From contig JZRA01000068.1 in assembly GCA_001567485.1 (NCBI GenBank), positions 186,001-250,000 on the forward strand: a stretch of DNA of 64,000 bases. Direction: 5' to 3'. A program made the position numbers and the translations under genes. This DNA comes from Chloroflexi bacterium OLB13. GTDB taxonomy: Bacteria > Chloroflexota > Anaerolineae > Aggregatilineales > Phototrophicaceae. A model generated the notes under the pieces. The model did not search any database. It was not told the DNA's origin and was given only the letters and a program-made list of their open reading frames with translations. This document shows positions 55,973-64,000 of the stretch, piece after piece. Every line of letters starts with the position of its first letter. Position 1 is the stretch's first letter.

Positions 55973-56949
55973 CCCGTCATCCGGAACGCCAATATCTCGA
56001 TCTGCTTCAAGACGTGCTCGATAACGGCGTCGAGAAGAAAGAGTTCAACACCGGGATTGGCTTGCGCAGCGTGTTCGGCCGCTTGATGCGATTCGATCTG
56101 GCGCAGGGCTTTCCGCTGCTGACCACCAAGAAGGTGTACGTCAAGGCGATCATCCATGAGCTGGTGTGGTTCCTGCGCGGTGACGCTAACATCAAATATC
56201 TGGTCGATCACAACGTGCATATCTGGGACGACTGGGCGTACAAGGAATACAAGAAGGCGGCGTCCACGGGCAGCGTTCCGGAGCTGACCGAGGAAGCGTT
56301 CATCGGCCAGATTCGTGATGATCCGGCGTTTGCGGCACAGTGGGGCGAACTTGGCCCGGTGTATGGGCGTCAGTGGCGGCGCTGGCCCGCGTCGGACGGG
56401 CGCGAGATCGACCAGCTTTCGTGGGCGGTGCAGAAGCTGAAGAAGTACCCCGATCGCAAGCACGTCGTCGTGAGCGCGTGGAACCCGGAGTTCATTTACG
56501 AGATGGCCGCGCCCGGTACGTCGATGGCGATCCCGCCGTGTCATACGCTGTTTCAGTTCAACGTGCAGGATGGCCGCCTGAGCTGCATGCTGTTCCAGCG
56601 CAGCGCCGATCTGTTCCTCGGTGTTCCGTTCAACATCGCCAGCTACGCGCTGTTGACGCTCATCATGGCACAGGTGTGCGGGTATGCGCCGGGAGAGTTC
56701 ATCCACTCGCTGGGGGATGCGCACATCTACAGCAATCACTTCGATCAGGTGCGCGAACAGTTGAGCCGCGAGCCGCGGCCGTTCCCCGTGATGCGGATCA
56801 ACCCGGCCAAGACCGAACTGGATTCGTTCGTGTTCGAGGACTTCACTCTCGAAGGGTATGACCCGCATCCGGTCATTCGCGGCGAGATCACCGTGGTCGG
56901 CGGCTTTAACGAGGAAGACCGCAAGGAGTTTCAGAGTCGCGGGGCGTAG
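55969..56949 (+). CDS. thyA: Thymidylate synthase ThyA
   Basis: Methylates dUMP to dTMP using methylene-tetrahydrofolate. The 326-residue enzyme has the catalytic Cys191 in [30 protein letters not shown] and the GDAHIYSNH motif. About 60 residues longer than E. coli ThyA, with an insertion near 85-115, as in many other bacterial enzymes. Translationally coupled to dcd. No folA follows. Confidence 0.97.
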   Translation: MTRHPERQYLDLLQDVLDNGVEKKEFNTGIGLRSVFGRLMRFDLAQGFPLLTTKKVYVKAIIHELVWFLRGDANIKYLVDHNVHIWDDWAYKEYKKAASTGSVPELTEEAFIGQIRDDPAFAAQWGELGPVYGRQWRRWPASDGREIDQLSWAVQKLKKYPDRKHVVVSAWNPEFIYEMAAPGTSMAIPPCHTLFQFNVQDGRLSCMLFQRSADLFLGVPFNIASYALLTLIMAQVCGYAPGEFIHSLGDAHIYSNHFDQVREQLSREPRPFPVMRINPAKTELDSFVFEDFTLEGYDPHPVIRGEITVVGGFNEEDRKEFQSRGA

Positions 56950-57007
56950 GTAGCTGCGTGAGACGTGTGCCACGACCACGTGGGAATACAACGCACACGA
57001 CGTACAC

Positions 57008-57038
57008 AAAAGCCCCTTTCCGAGGCGGAGAGGGGCTT
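57008..57038. terminator. Hairpin between convergent thyA and CYTH genes
   Basis: Arms 57011-57021 and 57027-57037 pair over 11 positions with one wobble. On the minus strand it is followed by TTTTG, so it ends the CYTH transcript; it may also serve thyA. Confidence 0.7.
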
Positions 57039-57069
57039 GGGGTGAGATCGACCTCCCGATTGAGATTCC

Positions 57070-57741
57070 TTACTCGATGACGAACGTCCGATCTGTGCCG
57101 TAGTATTCCGACCAGTTGGCGTTGTAATAGGCGAACATGCGCTCAAGGCGATCCTGCGCCAACTCCTCGCAGCCGAGCGCCGCCATCAACTCACGGAGTT
57201 CGGCTTCCACCGCCGCAGCGCGAGCCGCATCATCCAGCACGCGCTCAAATTCCGCGAGGTAGCCGTAGCCCGCGTTGCGGTCGATACACACCACCGTCCC
57301 ATCCGCAAGCCGGTACGCATCACGATCCCGCGACCAACGCGCCTGAACTTGATACCCGGCCGCGATAACTTCGTCGTCGAGCGCCCTCAAGTCCAACGCA
57401 GCGACCGGCGCTTCGAACTCCCTGCGCTGGATGCCGTTCTCGCTGGTCGTATCGTCGACCGCCGCCTTCACGATGAGCAGTACCGTCTCGTTGAGCAGGC
57501 GGGTGCGCACCGACGCCGAGCGCGCGACCGTGGTGATACCGTCGAGCTGCGCCGCGTCGCCGGGCGAGAGATGGCTTGCCATGCGCGCCGCGAGCGACGG
57601 CAGTGCGCTGCCTGTGAAATAGTGGTTGAGCTGACGGCTCTGCTCGATCAGCTTCGCCTCGCGGGAAAGCAGCTTCGCGCGGAGCGCGTCGGCAGCCTCA
57701 CGGCCGGCGAGCAGTGATTTGAGTTCGATCTCGTAGGTCAT
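57070..57741 (-). CDS. CYTH-domain protein
   Basis: A 223-residue triphosphate-tunnel protein. The ExExK motif is present as EIELK at 4-8, and alternating charged beta-strands follow (SVRTRL, LLIVKA, RREFEAP, EFERV). CYTH proteins include thiamine- and inorganic triphosphatases and class IV adenylate cyclases; which one this is cannot be told. It begins six bases after the PPC-like gene, so the two form an operon. Confidence 0.85.
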   Translation of the reverse strand: MTYEIELKSLLAGREAADALRAKLLSREAKLIEQSRQLNHYFTGSALPSLAARMASHLSPGDAAQLDGITTVARSASVRTRLLNETVLLIVKAAVDDTTSENGIQRREFEAPVAALDLRALDDEVIAAGYQVQARWSRDRDAYRLADGTVVCIDRNAGYGYLAEFERVLDDAARAAAVEAELRELMAALGCEELAQDRLERMFAYYNANWSEYYGTDRTFVIE

Positions 57742-57747
57742 CGTAGG

Positions 57748-58944
57748 CTAGTTCGACGGCTCGGCGGTGGCCTCCGGCGGGATGGCGGGCGGCGCCGGCG
57801 TCACGACGACGACCTGCCCCATACTCGCGTCGATCTGCGGGAGGACAGCCGCGCTGAAGACGCCGAATCGCTCGATCACCAGCTCGAACTCGCCGCGGCC
57901 CGAAACGCTGTTGACGTTGATCTCGTACGCGCCGGTTTGTTCGACGATGAGGCGCTCAACCCGCGCGTCATAGCGGTCGAGATCAGTGGCTTCGGTGCCG
58001 TGATCGTCGTTGTATGCCACGTAAATCGAGTCTGGTGTCAGAACTTCAAGCTCTGGATCGAGGCTGCTGTTGAGCGCGCGCGCAGTTAGACGGACGATCT
58101 CGCCGGCTTCGAAATCGGCGAAGAACGTGTTACGGCCGCGCACTTCAGACGCGCCAGTCAGGGTTTCCGTGCTGGGTTCGCCGATGAGCTTGCCGTGCCG
58201 CTGAATGACCAGCGCGAACGAACCGGTCTCATGGTCGTTGAACGGACGCACCAAAAGCGTGTAGACGCCCGCCTCGCCAATAGTCACGTGATACAGGCGG
58301 GGATCGAGGTCGCTCAGGAACAGGTCGAACGTGTCGTTGTCGTCATTGCGCGCGATGATCTCGCCGGCGGGGTTGCGCAGGGTTAGGCGCAGATCGACCT
58401 CCGGCGCCTTGCCGATCGCCGCGATCGAAATGACCTCGCCGGCTTCGAGCGGCATCGGTAGCTGATAGCGTTCAAACGGCGCAAGTGTTCCGTCAATGAT
58501 TTGCACGCTTCCAATGCCGATCACGTCGGGCTTGCCGGGAAGCACGCTTAGCGTAATCTCGCCAGAGCCGGCCTGCCCGCTGCGCCCGACCAGCACGAGA
58601 TACTGCCCGGCGATCAGCATTGTGTTGTCGAAGGCGGCGTCGCTGGGCTTGACCGCGACTTCCGACGATGGGTTGTTGTCGACGGTGATGATCTCGCGTT
58701 CGTAGGCGTCGATCAGCCGGATCACCGGGTCGGTGTCGTCGGCGGATGTCGCCAACAGCGTTACCACGGTAGGCTCATGGATGGTCAAGACAACCGATAC
58801 TGCCGCAGCTGGCCCCTCGCCATCCACGGTCACGGTTACGCTGCCGCCTACGTCGACAGTCAGCTGCTGCAGCGGGGCCGCTGAAGCCGAGATCATCAAC
58901 AATACAAGCCCCGCCATAGTGACGAGCAGAGAAAGCTTTCGCAT
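57748..58944 (-). CDS. Secreted PPC-like protein
   Basis: A 398-residue exported protein with signal peptide ending near SASA (about 22). It has about three repeats of a PPC-like beta-sandwich, each with phrases such as VIRLIDAYE, LRLTLRNPAGEI and ARNDDND. No enzymatic domain. The ATG at 58944 has GGAGGG eight bases upstream; an in-frame start at 58995 is less likely. A cytoplasmic CYTH protein is encoded next, an odd pairing. Confidence 0.8.
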   Translation of the reverse strand: MRKLSLLVTMAGLVLLMISASAAPLQQLTVDVGGSVTVTVDGEGPAAAVSVVLTIHEPTVVTLLATSADDTDPVIRLIDAYEREIITVDNNPSSEVAVKPSDAAFDNTMLIAGQYLVLVGRSGQAGSGEITLSVLPGKPDVIGIGSVQIIDGTLAPFERYQLPMPLEAGEVISIAAIGKAPEVDLRLTLRNPAGEIIARNDDNDTFDLFLSDLDPRLYHVTIGEAGVYTLLVRPFNDHETGSFALVIQRHGKLIGEPSTETLTGASEVRGRNTFFADFEAGEIVRLTARALNSSLDPELEVLTPDSIYVAYNDDHGTEATDLDRYDARVERLIVEQTGAYEINVNSVSGRGEFELVIERFGVFSAAVLPQIDASMGQVVVVTPAPPAIPPEATAEPSN

Positions 58945-59105
58945 AGCGACCCTCCACGGCCAACATTGGATAGTTTCGTGTCCATCTTGGCCCAAAACGC
59001 AGTTCGTGGCAAGTCGCTGTCAGGGATGCTGCACTGGCGCGTAGGGCAGGCGCGCGGTACAATGCCGCTCACATAATCAGTCGGCAGCATGAGCGAGGAA
59101 GCGCA

Positions 59106-59528
59106 ATGGCGACGGACGCCCGCAAGTGGTTCTACAGCACGCCAGAACCACGCCCGTATTACATCGAAGAGCGCGTCAATCATACGCTGTGGAAGAACCG
59201 GTTGCAGGGCCTTACGATGATCTGCACGCAGTGGACGGCGCCGATCAAGATGGAAGGCAATTGGAACGGGATGCCGGTGCGCTTCGAGTGGGAGCCGGGT
59301 AAGTATTTCGTGCTGCGCATGGGTGAGAAGCGCAAGGACTTGATCGGCGTGGTGCGCCAGATGTTGTTTGGCCTCGTGCCGGTGCTGGAATATGAAGACC
59401 CCGAAGGGATGTATGCCGTCGAGTGGCATACCGACGGCGGCGCACAGCGTTGGGCGCAGATTCAGGGTAATCCCTCATATCAGGGCTTGCGGCGAATCGC
59501 GCGCCGGTCACAGGTGAACAATAACTAG
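59106..59528 (+). CDS. Conserved-looking hypothetical protein
   Basis: A 140-residue basic protein rich in Trp (TLWKNRL, TQWTAP, GNWNG). There is no signal peptide and one weak hydrophobic stretch (about 78-95). The pattern is coding-like in codon use and in third-position GC, but I do not recognise a family. TACAAT at 59058-59063 could be its -10. It is monocistronic. Confidence 0.6.
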   Translation: MATDARKWFYSTPEPRPYYIEERVNHTLWKNRLQGLTMICTQWTAPIKMEGNWNGMPVRFEWEPGKYFVLRMGEKRKDLIGVVRQMLFGLVPVLEYEDPEGMYAVEWHTDGGAQRWAQIQGNPSYQGLRRIARRSQVNNN

Positions 59529-59830
59529 GGGAGCGTTGTTAGGTTCCCGTTTTCAGGTGTCAGGCAGTCTGCGGAATAGTCCAGTTGCAATGCAGTACGG
59601 GGCGCTGAAAAACTGACATCTGATCGCTTGGCGGTTACAGCAAAACGGCATGACAATGCGGGGCTTCACGGCCTCGCATTTGATTCCGGGCAGGGGCTTG
59701 AACGTACGGCCTGACGGGAGAACCGCGCATGGCATGAAGCCGAAGTTCCCGGCCGGCGAGTCATCGTTTCGCGCAGGTCGGCGGACTGAGCGCAGCTTGC
59801 CGGCCTGTCCGTGCCTCGTCAGCACTCAGC
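59529..59830. other. 302-base convergent intergenic region with hairpins
   Basis: Two convergent genes end here. A 90-codon open frame on the minus strand (59553-59825) shows no recognisable homology and a Cys-rich, unusual composition; I do not call it a gene. The region is longer than terminators need and has a clear hairpin at 59655-59680. Confidence 0.45.
59655..59680. repeat. Ten-pair hairpin
   Basis: Arms 59655-59664 and 59671-59680 pair fully with one G-T; loop of six. It is not followed by a T-run on the plus strand beyond TTTG. Confidence 0.55.
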
Positions 59831-60685
59831 TTAATACACGACGGAATTCAGCGAGGATTTAAGGGTCGATCTCAGCGCGTCGACGCCTTTTGCGGCCGGA
59901 TTGTCGTGGTTGACCCGCGCGAGGCGGATATCGACCGGCCGTGTGCCTTCCTGCCGTGCCTTAGGCGGGAGGAAGCGCGGGAACATGTCGGCGAGCCGTG
60001 TCTTGAGCGACTCTACGACCTTATCGGCGACGCTGGGCGGGACGAGGAACACGATGTCGTCGGCCGTCATGTGACCGACATATGCCCCTTCCTGATCGAG
60101 GTCACGCAGCACACTGCGCAATGTGAGCGCGACGGCGCGCAGCAGGTCGGCTCCGGCGATGAATCCGTACTCGTTCTTGAACCGGTCGATGTCGACCAAA
60201 CTGACCTGAAAGGCCGTCCACTCCGACGCATACGCGAACAACTGCGCCAGCTTGCGCTCGGTCTCCGGAGCGAGCGGAAACTCCGTCACCGGGTTGGACG
60301 ACTTGCGCATCAGGGATCGGCTGAGCGCGTTGCGTACCCGCAGCTTCAGCTCGTAGGAATCGAACGGCTTGGTGATGTAGTCGACGACGCCCAGCTCAAG
60401 ACCTTGCAGCCGATTGGATCGCTCGCGGCGCTCGGTCAAGAGGATCACCGGGATGCGGCGCGTCGCCGGGTCTTCCCGCATGTTGCGGAAAACTTCAAAG
60501 CCGTCGATGTCCGGCAGTCTGACATCGAGCAGGGCGAGGTCGATCTGTTTACTGCGCGTGATCTCGATCGCTTCGACGCCGGTAAAGGCCGGAGTTACCT
60601 CGTAGCCTTCGCGCTCGAACAGCTCGCAGACCATCTCGTTGAGATCGACGTTATCTTCGACAACTAGGAGGTGAGAGCCACCCAT
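59831..60685 (-). CDS. Response regulator with degenerate GGDEF-like domain
   Basis: A 284-residue protein. The receiver domain (1-125) has the acidic pair ED, the phospho-acceptor Asp in LLDVRLPDIDGF, Thr in LLTERRE and Lys in ITKPFD. The second domain (about 150-270) follows a GGDEF layout (SLVDIDRFKNEYGFIAGADLL) but the GGDEF signature is replaced by MTADDIV, so it should not make c-di-GMP. It is downstream of the roadblock gene by 27 bases, probably co-transcribed. Confidence 0.87.
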   Translation of the reverse strand: MGGSHLLVVEDNVDLNEMVCELFEREGYEVTPAFTGVEAIEITRSKQIDLALLDVRLPDIDGFEVFRNMREDPATRRIPVILLTERRERSNRLQGLELGVVDYITKPFDSYELKLRVRNALSRSLMRKSSNPVTEFPLAPETERKLAQLFAYASEWTAFQVSLVDIDRFKNEYGFIAGADLLRAVALTLRSVLRDLDQEGAYVGHMTADDIVFLVPPSVADKVVESLKTRLADMFPRFLPPKARQEGTRPVDIRLARVNHDNPAAKGVDALRSTLKSSLNSVVY

Positions 60686-60712
60686 CTGCGGACCTCGCAG
60701 GGGCTAGAATAA

Positions 60713-61084
60713 CTAGATCAGCGGGAGCAGGTCTTTGACGGTGCGCGAGATTTCCAGCAGGATCAGGCCTAGCCGGGCCTCTTTGCGCGCCATGACGGTG
60801 AGCACGGCCTCTTCACCAACGGCGTTGAGAATTGCGAACCCATTGACGCCGCGCACTTGGACCTGTTCGAGTTCGCCGCGGCCCAGCTCGCCGGAAATCC
60901 GCTCGCCCAGCGACAGCATCACCGCTGACATCGCGCTGATGCGATCTTCCTCTACGCCGGCCTGCAGCGCGGAAGCAATCGCCAGTCCGTCCACGCTCAC
61001 GACAACAGCGCCCTCGATATCGCCGGTTGACGAAAGCAATTCGCGCAGCCGTTCGAGCAGTTGTTCTGTACGAGATTTGGTCAA
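60713..61084 (-). CDS. Roadblock/LC7-domain protein (MglB-like)
   Basis: A small protein of about 123 residues made almost entirely of one roadblock domain (EGAVVVSVDGLAIAS, SAVMLSLGERI, NGFAILNAVGEEAVLTVMA). Such proteins dimerise and regulate Ras-like MglA-type GTPases. The start is taken as TTG 61084 behind AAGGAG; a GTG at 61117 is the alternative. No MglA gene is adjacent. Confidence 0.85.
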   Translation of the reverse strand: MTKSRTEQLLERLRELLSSTGDIEGAVVVSVDGLAIASALQAGVEEDRISAMSAVMLSLGERISGELGRGELEQVQVRGVNGFAILNAVGEEAVLTVMARKEARLGLILLEISRTVKDLLPLI

Positions 61085-61222
61085 GGCCAAACGCTCCTTA
61101 GGATTGTGCGCAAACACGCTGAATGTATCTTATAGTAACCGAAAACTGCGTCGCAATGCCAAAGATTTCGCGCTATGTGTTCGCAGAAGGAGTCGTTAGA
61201 ATCGGCGGCGGAGGGCCGCTTA

Positions 61223-64000
61223 ATGTCTCGATTCCAATCCCCGCGCGTCGGGGCGCTGCCAGTAATCGCCGCCATTGTGCTGATCTGCGGCGCGGCAATT
61301 ATCCCGTTTTTGCACGGCGTCATGCCGGAGACAGCGGACGGTACGATTCACCTGTATCGGCTCCCGATTCTCGATCACGCGATGCAGGATGGCAGCCTGT
61401 GGCCGAGATTTCCAGTCGCGACCGTGTACGGTTACGGCTCGCCGTTGTTCAATTTCTACTCGCCGCTGTCGCTGTACCCCATGCACGCGCTTCATCTGGC
61501 TGGCTTGAGCTATACCCAAGCGTGGCTGTTCGGGATGGCGTTCTACATTGTGGTGGCCGGGCTGGGCATGTATCTGCTGATGACCGCGTGGGTAGGCAGC
61601 TTCGCCGGGGTCGTTGCGGCGGCCGCGTATGTCTACGCCCCCTATTTCGTGTATGACGCGCTGTGGCGAGGTACGACGAGCGAGACCGCCGCGCTGGCGA
61701 TTTTGCCGTGGGTATTGTGGGCGATCAAGCTGCTGGCCGATGCGCCGTCGCGCCAGTCGTTCGTGGCGGTCGTCCTGTCGACCGCGCTGTTCATGCCGAT
61801 GCATAACATCACGACCGTCCTCGGCGGTGCGTTGATCGGTGGATACGGGCTGTTCGTTGTGGCGGCCAGCCGATCCCGCAGATTAGCGCTTATCCGTGTG
61901 TTCGGCGCGCTGATGCTGGGGCTGCTGCTGGCCGCGTTCTACTGGTATCCGGCCATTCGTGAGACGCCGAACATCAAGATCGACGCCATCACCAGCGCGC
62001 TGCCCGACATCGACGTCACGCGTAATTTGCGCAGCGCGTGTGTGTCATTTGCCGTCCCCGTGCCTGCGGATCCGTCGCGCCAACAGGCCCTCGCGGCGGT
62101 CGCGCTAGGCTGGCCGCAGCTGCTGATGGCGGCGCTTGGCATGTTCGGCCTTCGGCGGATGGGTGCGCGGCTCGCGTGGCTGGCGATCCTGTCAGCCGCG
62201 GCCATTGCGGGGACGGTGTTTATGACTACCCCTGCGTCGGAGGCGTTGTGGCGCGTTCTGCCCCTGATCGGCTACACCCAGTACCCGACGCGCCTGTTGG
62301 GATTGGCGAGCCTGCTGCTTGGCGTGATGGCAGGCATTAGCGCAGCGGCCATCACCTCGCGCGCGGTTCGCTGGAACGGCAAAGTCGTCGCCGTTGTGAT
62401 TCCGGTGGCTGCGATGGTGTTGTGGGCGCTTCCGATGACGACGCGCACCCCACTTCCTGAACATCAGCCGAAGTCGGTGGTTGACGCGCTCGATTTCGAG
62501 GTGAATTCGGGCTTTGTCGGGTCATCGTCGTTCGGCGAATACGTGCCGGTTTGGACGGCCGAGTTTCCCGATCAAGGAGCGCTGCGTGACCGGTATGCGG
62601 TGGATACGTTCATCTCACGGCTCACTGATGGCGACACGTATCACGTTGAGGCGGCGGAATGGCGGAATACATGGGGCCGCGTCACCGTGGAAGCGGAACG
62701 ACCCACGACGCTGACATTCGACTGGCTGTACTTGCCGTATTGGCAGGCGACCGTCAACGGCGAATCCGCGGACGTGCGCCCGAGTCCCGAAGTTGGGCTG
62801 GTGCAGGTCGACATCGAGGCTGGACGGTCGACGGTTGAGATCGGCTTGATGCCGTCGCGCACGCAGGTGATCGCGACGATTGCGAGCGCGGCCGCGATCC
62901 TCGCCACCGTGGGCGTGTTGGGGCTGTGGCCCATCCTGCGTGGACGGCGCGCGGTAGTCTACGTGACACGGTTCGAGGCGGTGCGTGATGTGCAGCGAGC
63001 CGTGGCCGCCGCAGTGATCGCCGGAATACTCGGAATCGGCATCAAGCTCGCGTATGACCTGCTGCCTAATCCGCTGCGTTCGAGCCGGTATGACGGCCGT
63101 GTCCTCGCGGACGCCCATCTGGGACGCCCTGTCGAGTTTGCCGACGGGCTGCGGCTGTTGGACGCGCAGCTGGCCGATACGTCGGTTCCTGCCGGCGCGA
63201 GCACCTCGTTGACGTTGGCGTGGACGGCGGCTGACGCGGTGACGCCCAAGCTGATTCCGGTCGTCCGCGTGATGGACAGCGCTGGCCGGGACATCGCGCG
63301 TTCCAACGACGACCGGCCCGGCGGCCTCGAAACCCAACACTGGCGGCCAGAGCAGTACGTCATACAGCAGGTGGCGCTGATGGTTCCGGGTGGGACGCCC
63401 CCCGGACGTTACACCGTCGGGGTCGAGGTGTATGATCCTGCGTCGGGGCGTGCGCTCGATGTGCTTGACGTCGCGGGCGCACCTGCAGGCGTCACCATGA
63501 CCGTCGGCGAGGTCGAGGTCACGCGCGGCGAGTCGGCCCCCGTGCCGGAGTCGGCGGGGGTGTACGATCTCGACACCGTGAGCGTGGCGATTCTCAACGA
63601 TATGCCCGAAACCGCGACGTCCGGCGACACGATCGTAATTGATGCCGTGTGGACGGTTAACGTGCTGCCGGCCCCACCCGCGATCCGCGTGGAATGGCGC
63701 GCCGAATCCGGCGACAGCTTCGGGGACAGCACGCTCACGTTGGATCATCCATTTCCGGTGACTCAGTGGCGTATTGGAGACCGCTGGCGGCTGACTCATT
63801 CCATCGTCGTGCCGCCCCATGCCGTGGGGCGTGTCTCGGTGATGCTGGTCGGCGAGCGGAGCAGTGTCGAAATCGGCACACTGCAAGTCACCGCCCCGAC
63901 CAGAGTCCACAGCATGCCGCCGGACGCGATCAGCGATGGGGTGGAGTGGGCGAACGGGATCGCGCTGGAGGGGTACCAAGTCAGCGGCGGCGCGGTGACG
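61223..64000 (+). CDS. PTPS-related multi-spanning membrane protein (partial)
   Basis: At least 926 codons, open to the window edge. The start at 61223 has GGAGGG at 61210-61215. The first 470 residues contain about ten hydrophobic helices and motifs HLYRLPILDHAMQDG and YGYGSPLFNFYSPL, typical of the '6-pyruvoyl-tetrahydropterin synthase-related' membrane family, which looks like a GT-C-type glycosyltransferase. From about residue 480 there are hydrophilic beta-rich domains, then helices near 555-580 and 595-612, and a further extracytoplasmic part. Function is unproven. Confidence 0.85.
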   Translation, partial: MSRFQSPRVGALPVIAAIVLICGAAIIPFLHGVMPETADGTIHLYRLPILDHAMQDGSLWPRFPVATVYGYGSPLFNFYSPLSLYPMHALHLAGLSYTQAWLFGMAFYIVVAGLGMYLLMTAWVGSFAGVVAAAAYVYAPYFVYDALWRGTTSETAALAILPWVLWAIKLLADAPSRQSFVAVVLSTALFMPMHNITTVLGGALIGGYGLFVVAASRSRRLALIRVFGALMLGLLLAAFYWYPAIRETPNIKIDAITSALPDIDVTRNLRSACVSFAVPVPADPSRQQALAAVALGWPQLLMAALGMFGLRRMGARLAWLAILSAAAIAGTVFMTTPASEALWRVLPLIGYTQYPTRLLGLASLLLGVMAGISAAAITSRAVRWNGKVVAVVIPVAAMVLWALPMTTRTPLPEHQPKSVVDALDFEVNSGFVGSSSFGEYVPVWTAEFPDQGALRDRYAVDTFISRLTDGDTYHVEAAEWRNTWGRVTVEAERPTTLTFDWLYLPYWQATVNGESADVRPSPEVGLVQVDIEAGRSTVEIGLMPSRTQVIATIASAAAILATVGVLGLWPILRGRRAVVYVTRFEAVRDVQRAVAAAVIAGILGIGIKLAYDLLPNPLRSSRYDGRVLADAHLGRPVEFADGLRLLDAQLADTSVPAGASTSLTLAWTAADAVTPKLIPVVRVMDSAGRDIARSNDDRPGGLETQHWRPEQYVIQQVALMVPGGTPPGRYTVGVEVYDPASGRALDVLDVAGAPAGVTMTVGEVEVTRGESAPVPESAGVYDLDTVSVAILNDMPETATSGDTIVIDAVWTVNVLPAPPAIRVEWRAESGDSFGDSTLTLDHPFPVTQWRIGDRWRLTHSIVVPPHAVGRVSVMLVGERSSVEIGTLQVTAPTRVHSMPPDAISDGVEWANGIALEGYQVSGGAVT

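Noticed and set aside
59553-59825. 90-codon minus frame in the 302-base gap
   Set aside because: No ribosome-binding site or family likeness; kept only as part of an intergenic observation.

Overview
The window reads as a chromosomal segment of a GC-rich bacterium, most likely a member of the Chloroflexota (Anaerolineae or a near relative). This is inferred from family resemblance only: a short-armed IF2, a FabH with a basic C-terminal tail, a maltose-binding protein carrying a pullulanase-type X25 domain, PTPS-related membrane proteins, CxxPCWxGIxPG lipoproteins, and many secreted PD40, PPC and LysM proteins. No rRNA, tRNA, CRISPR array, prophage or insertion sequence was recognised.

Layout. 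0.1-5.2 kb: a tight translation/RNA/flavin operon, infB-rbfA-nrnA-truB-ribF. 5.3-9.4 kb: malEFG-type maltodextrin import with no ATPase gene. 9.6-14.6 kb: an SH3b/beta-lactamase-fold hydrolase, an EamA exporter, Mn-type sodA and fumC. 14.8-22.6 kb: a secreted seven-repeat protein divergent from a kinase-ATPase-TPR regulator, then a cytochrome P450. 22.7-27 kb: rel/spoT divergent from moeA, and a two-S1-domain protein. 27-35.6 kb: a cell-envelope block (lipoprotein, PPC/DUF2135-like protein, M23 peptidase, PD40 protein, LysM-L,D-transpeptidase) and an HD protein. 35.7-39.3 kb: an atypical SDR and gyrA. 39.4-44.3 kb: an operon of a glycosidase-like lipoprotein, a GT39-like membrane protein and a propeller protein. 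44.3-49.6 kb: an MFS transporter and a second sugar ABC importer with its binding-protein gene last. 49.7-52.2 kb: fabF-fabH. 52.3-56.9 kb: an operon of an NAD-binding reductase, a GNAT, an N-acylamino acid racemase/OSBS enzyme, dcd and thyA. 57-61.1 kb: CYTH and PPC proteins, a small hypothetical, and a roadblock plus response-regulator pair. 61.2 kb to the end: a large PTPS-related membrane protein cut by the window edge.

Main observations. Four genes (HD protein, GT39-like protein, MFS, fabF) are each broken by what looks like loss of one base from a run of three. Because fabF is normally essential, residual sequence error is the simplest explanation; real decay is the alternative. Candidates for new biology are the maltodextrin-binding protein with its own glucan-binding-type domain, the kinase-STAND regulator facing a secreted repeat protein, the GNAT-racemase pair inside a pyrimidine-nucleotide operon, and the roadblock plus REC/degenerate-GGDEF pair. 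I do not see one large, self-contained undescribed system; most of the window is housekeeping plus envelope and sugar-uptake functions.
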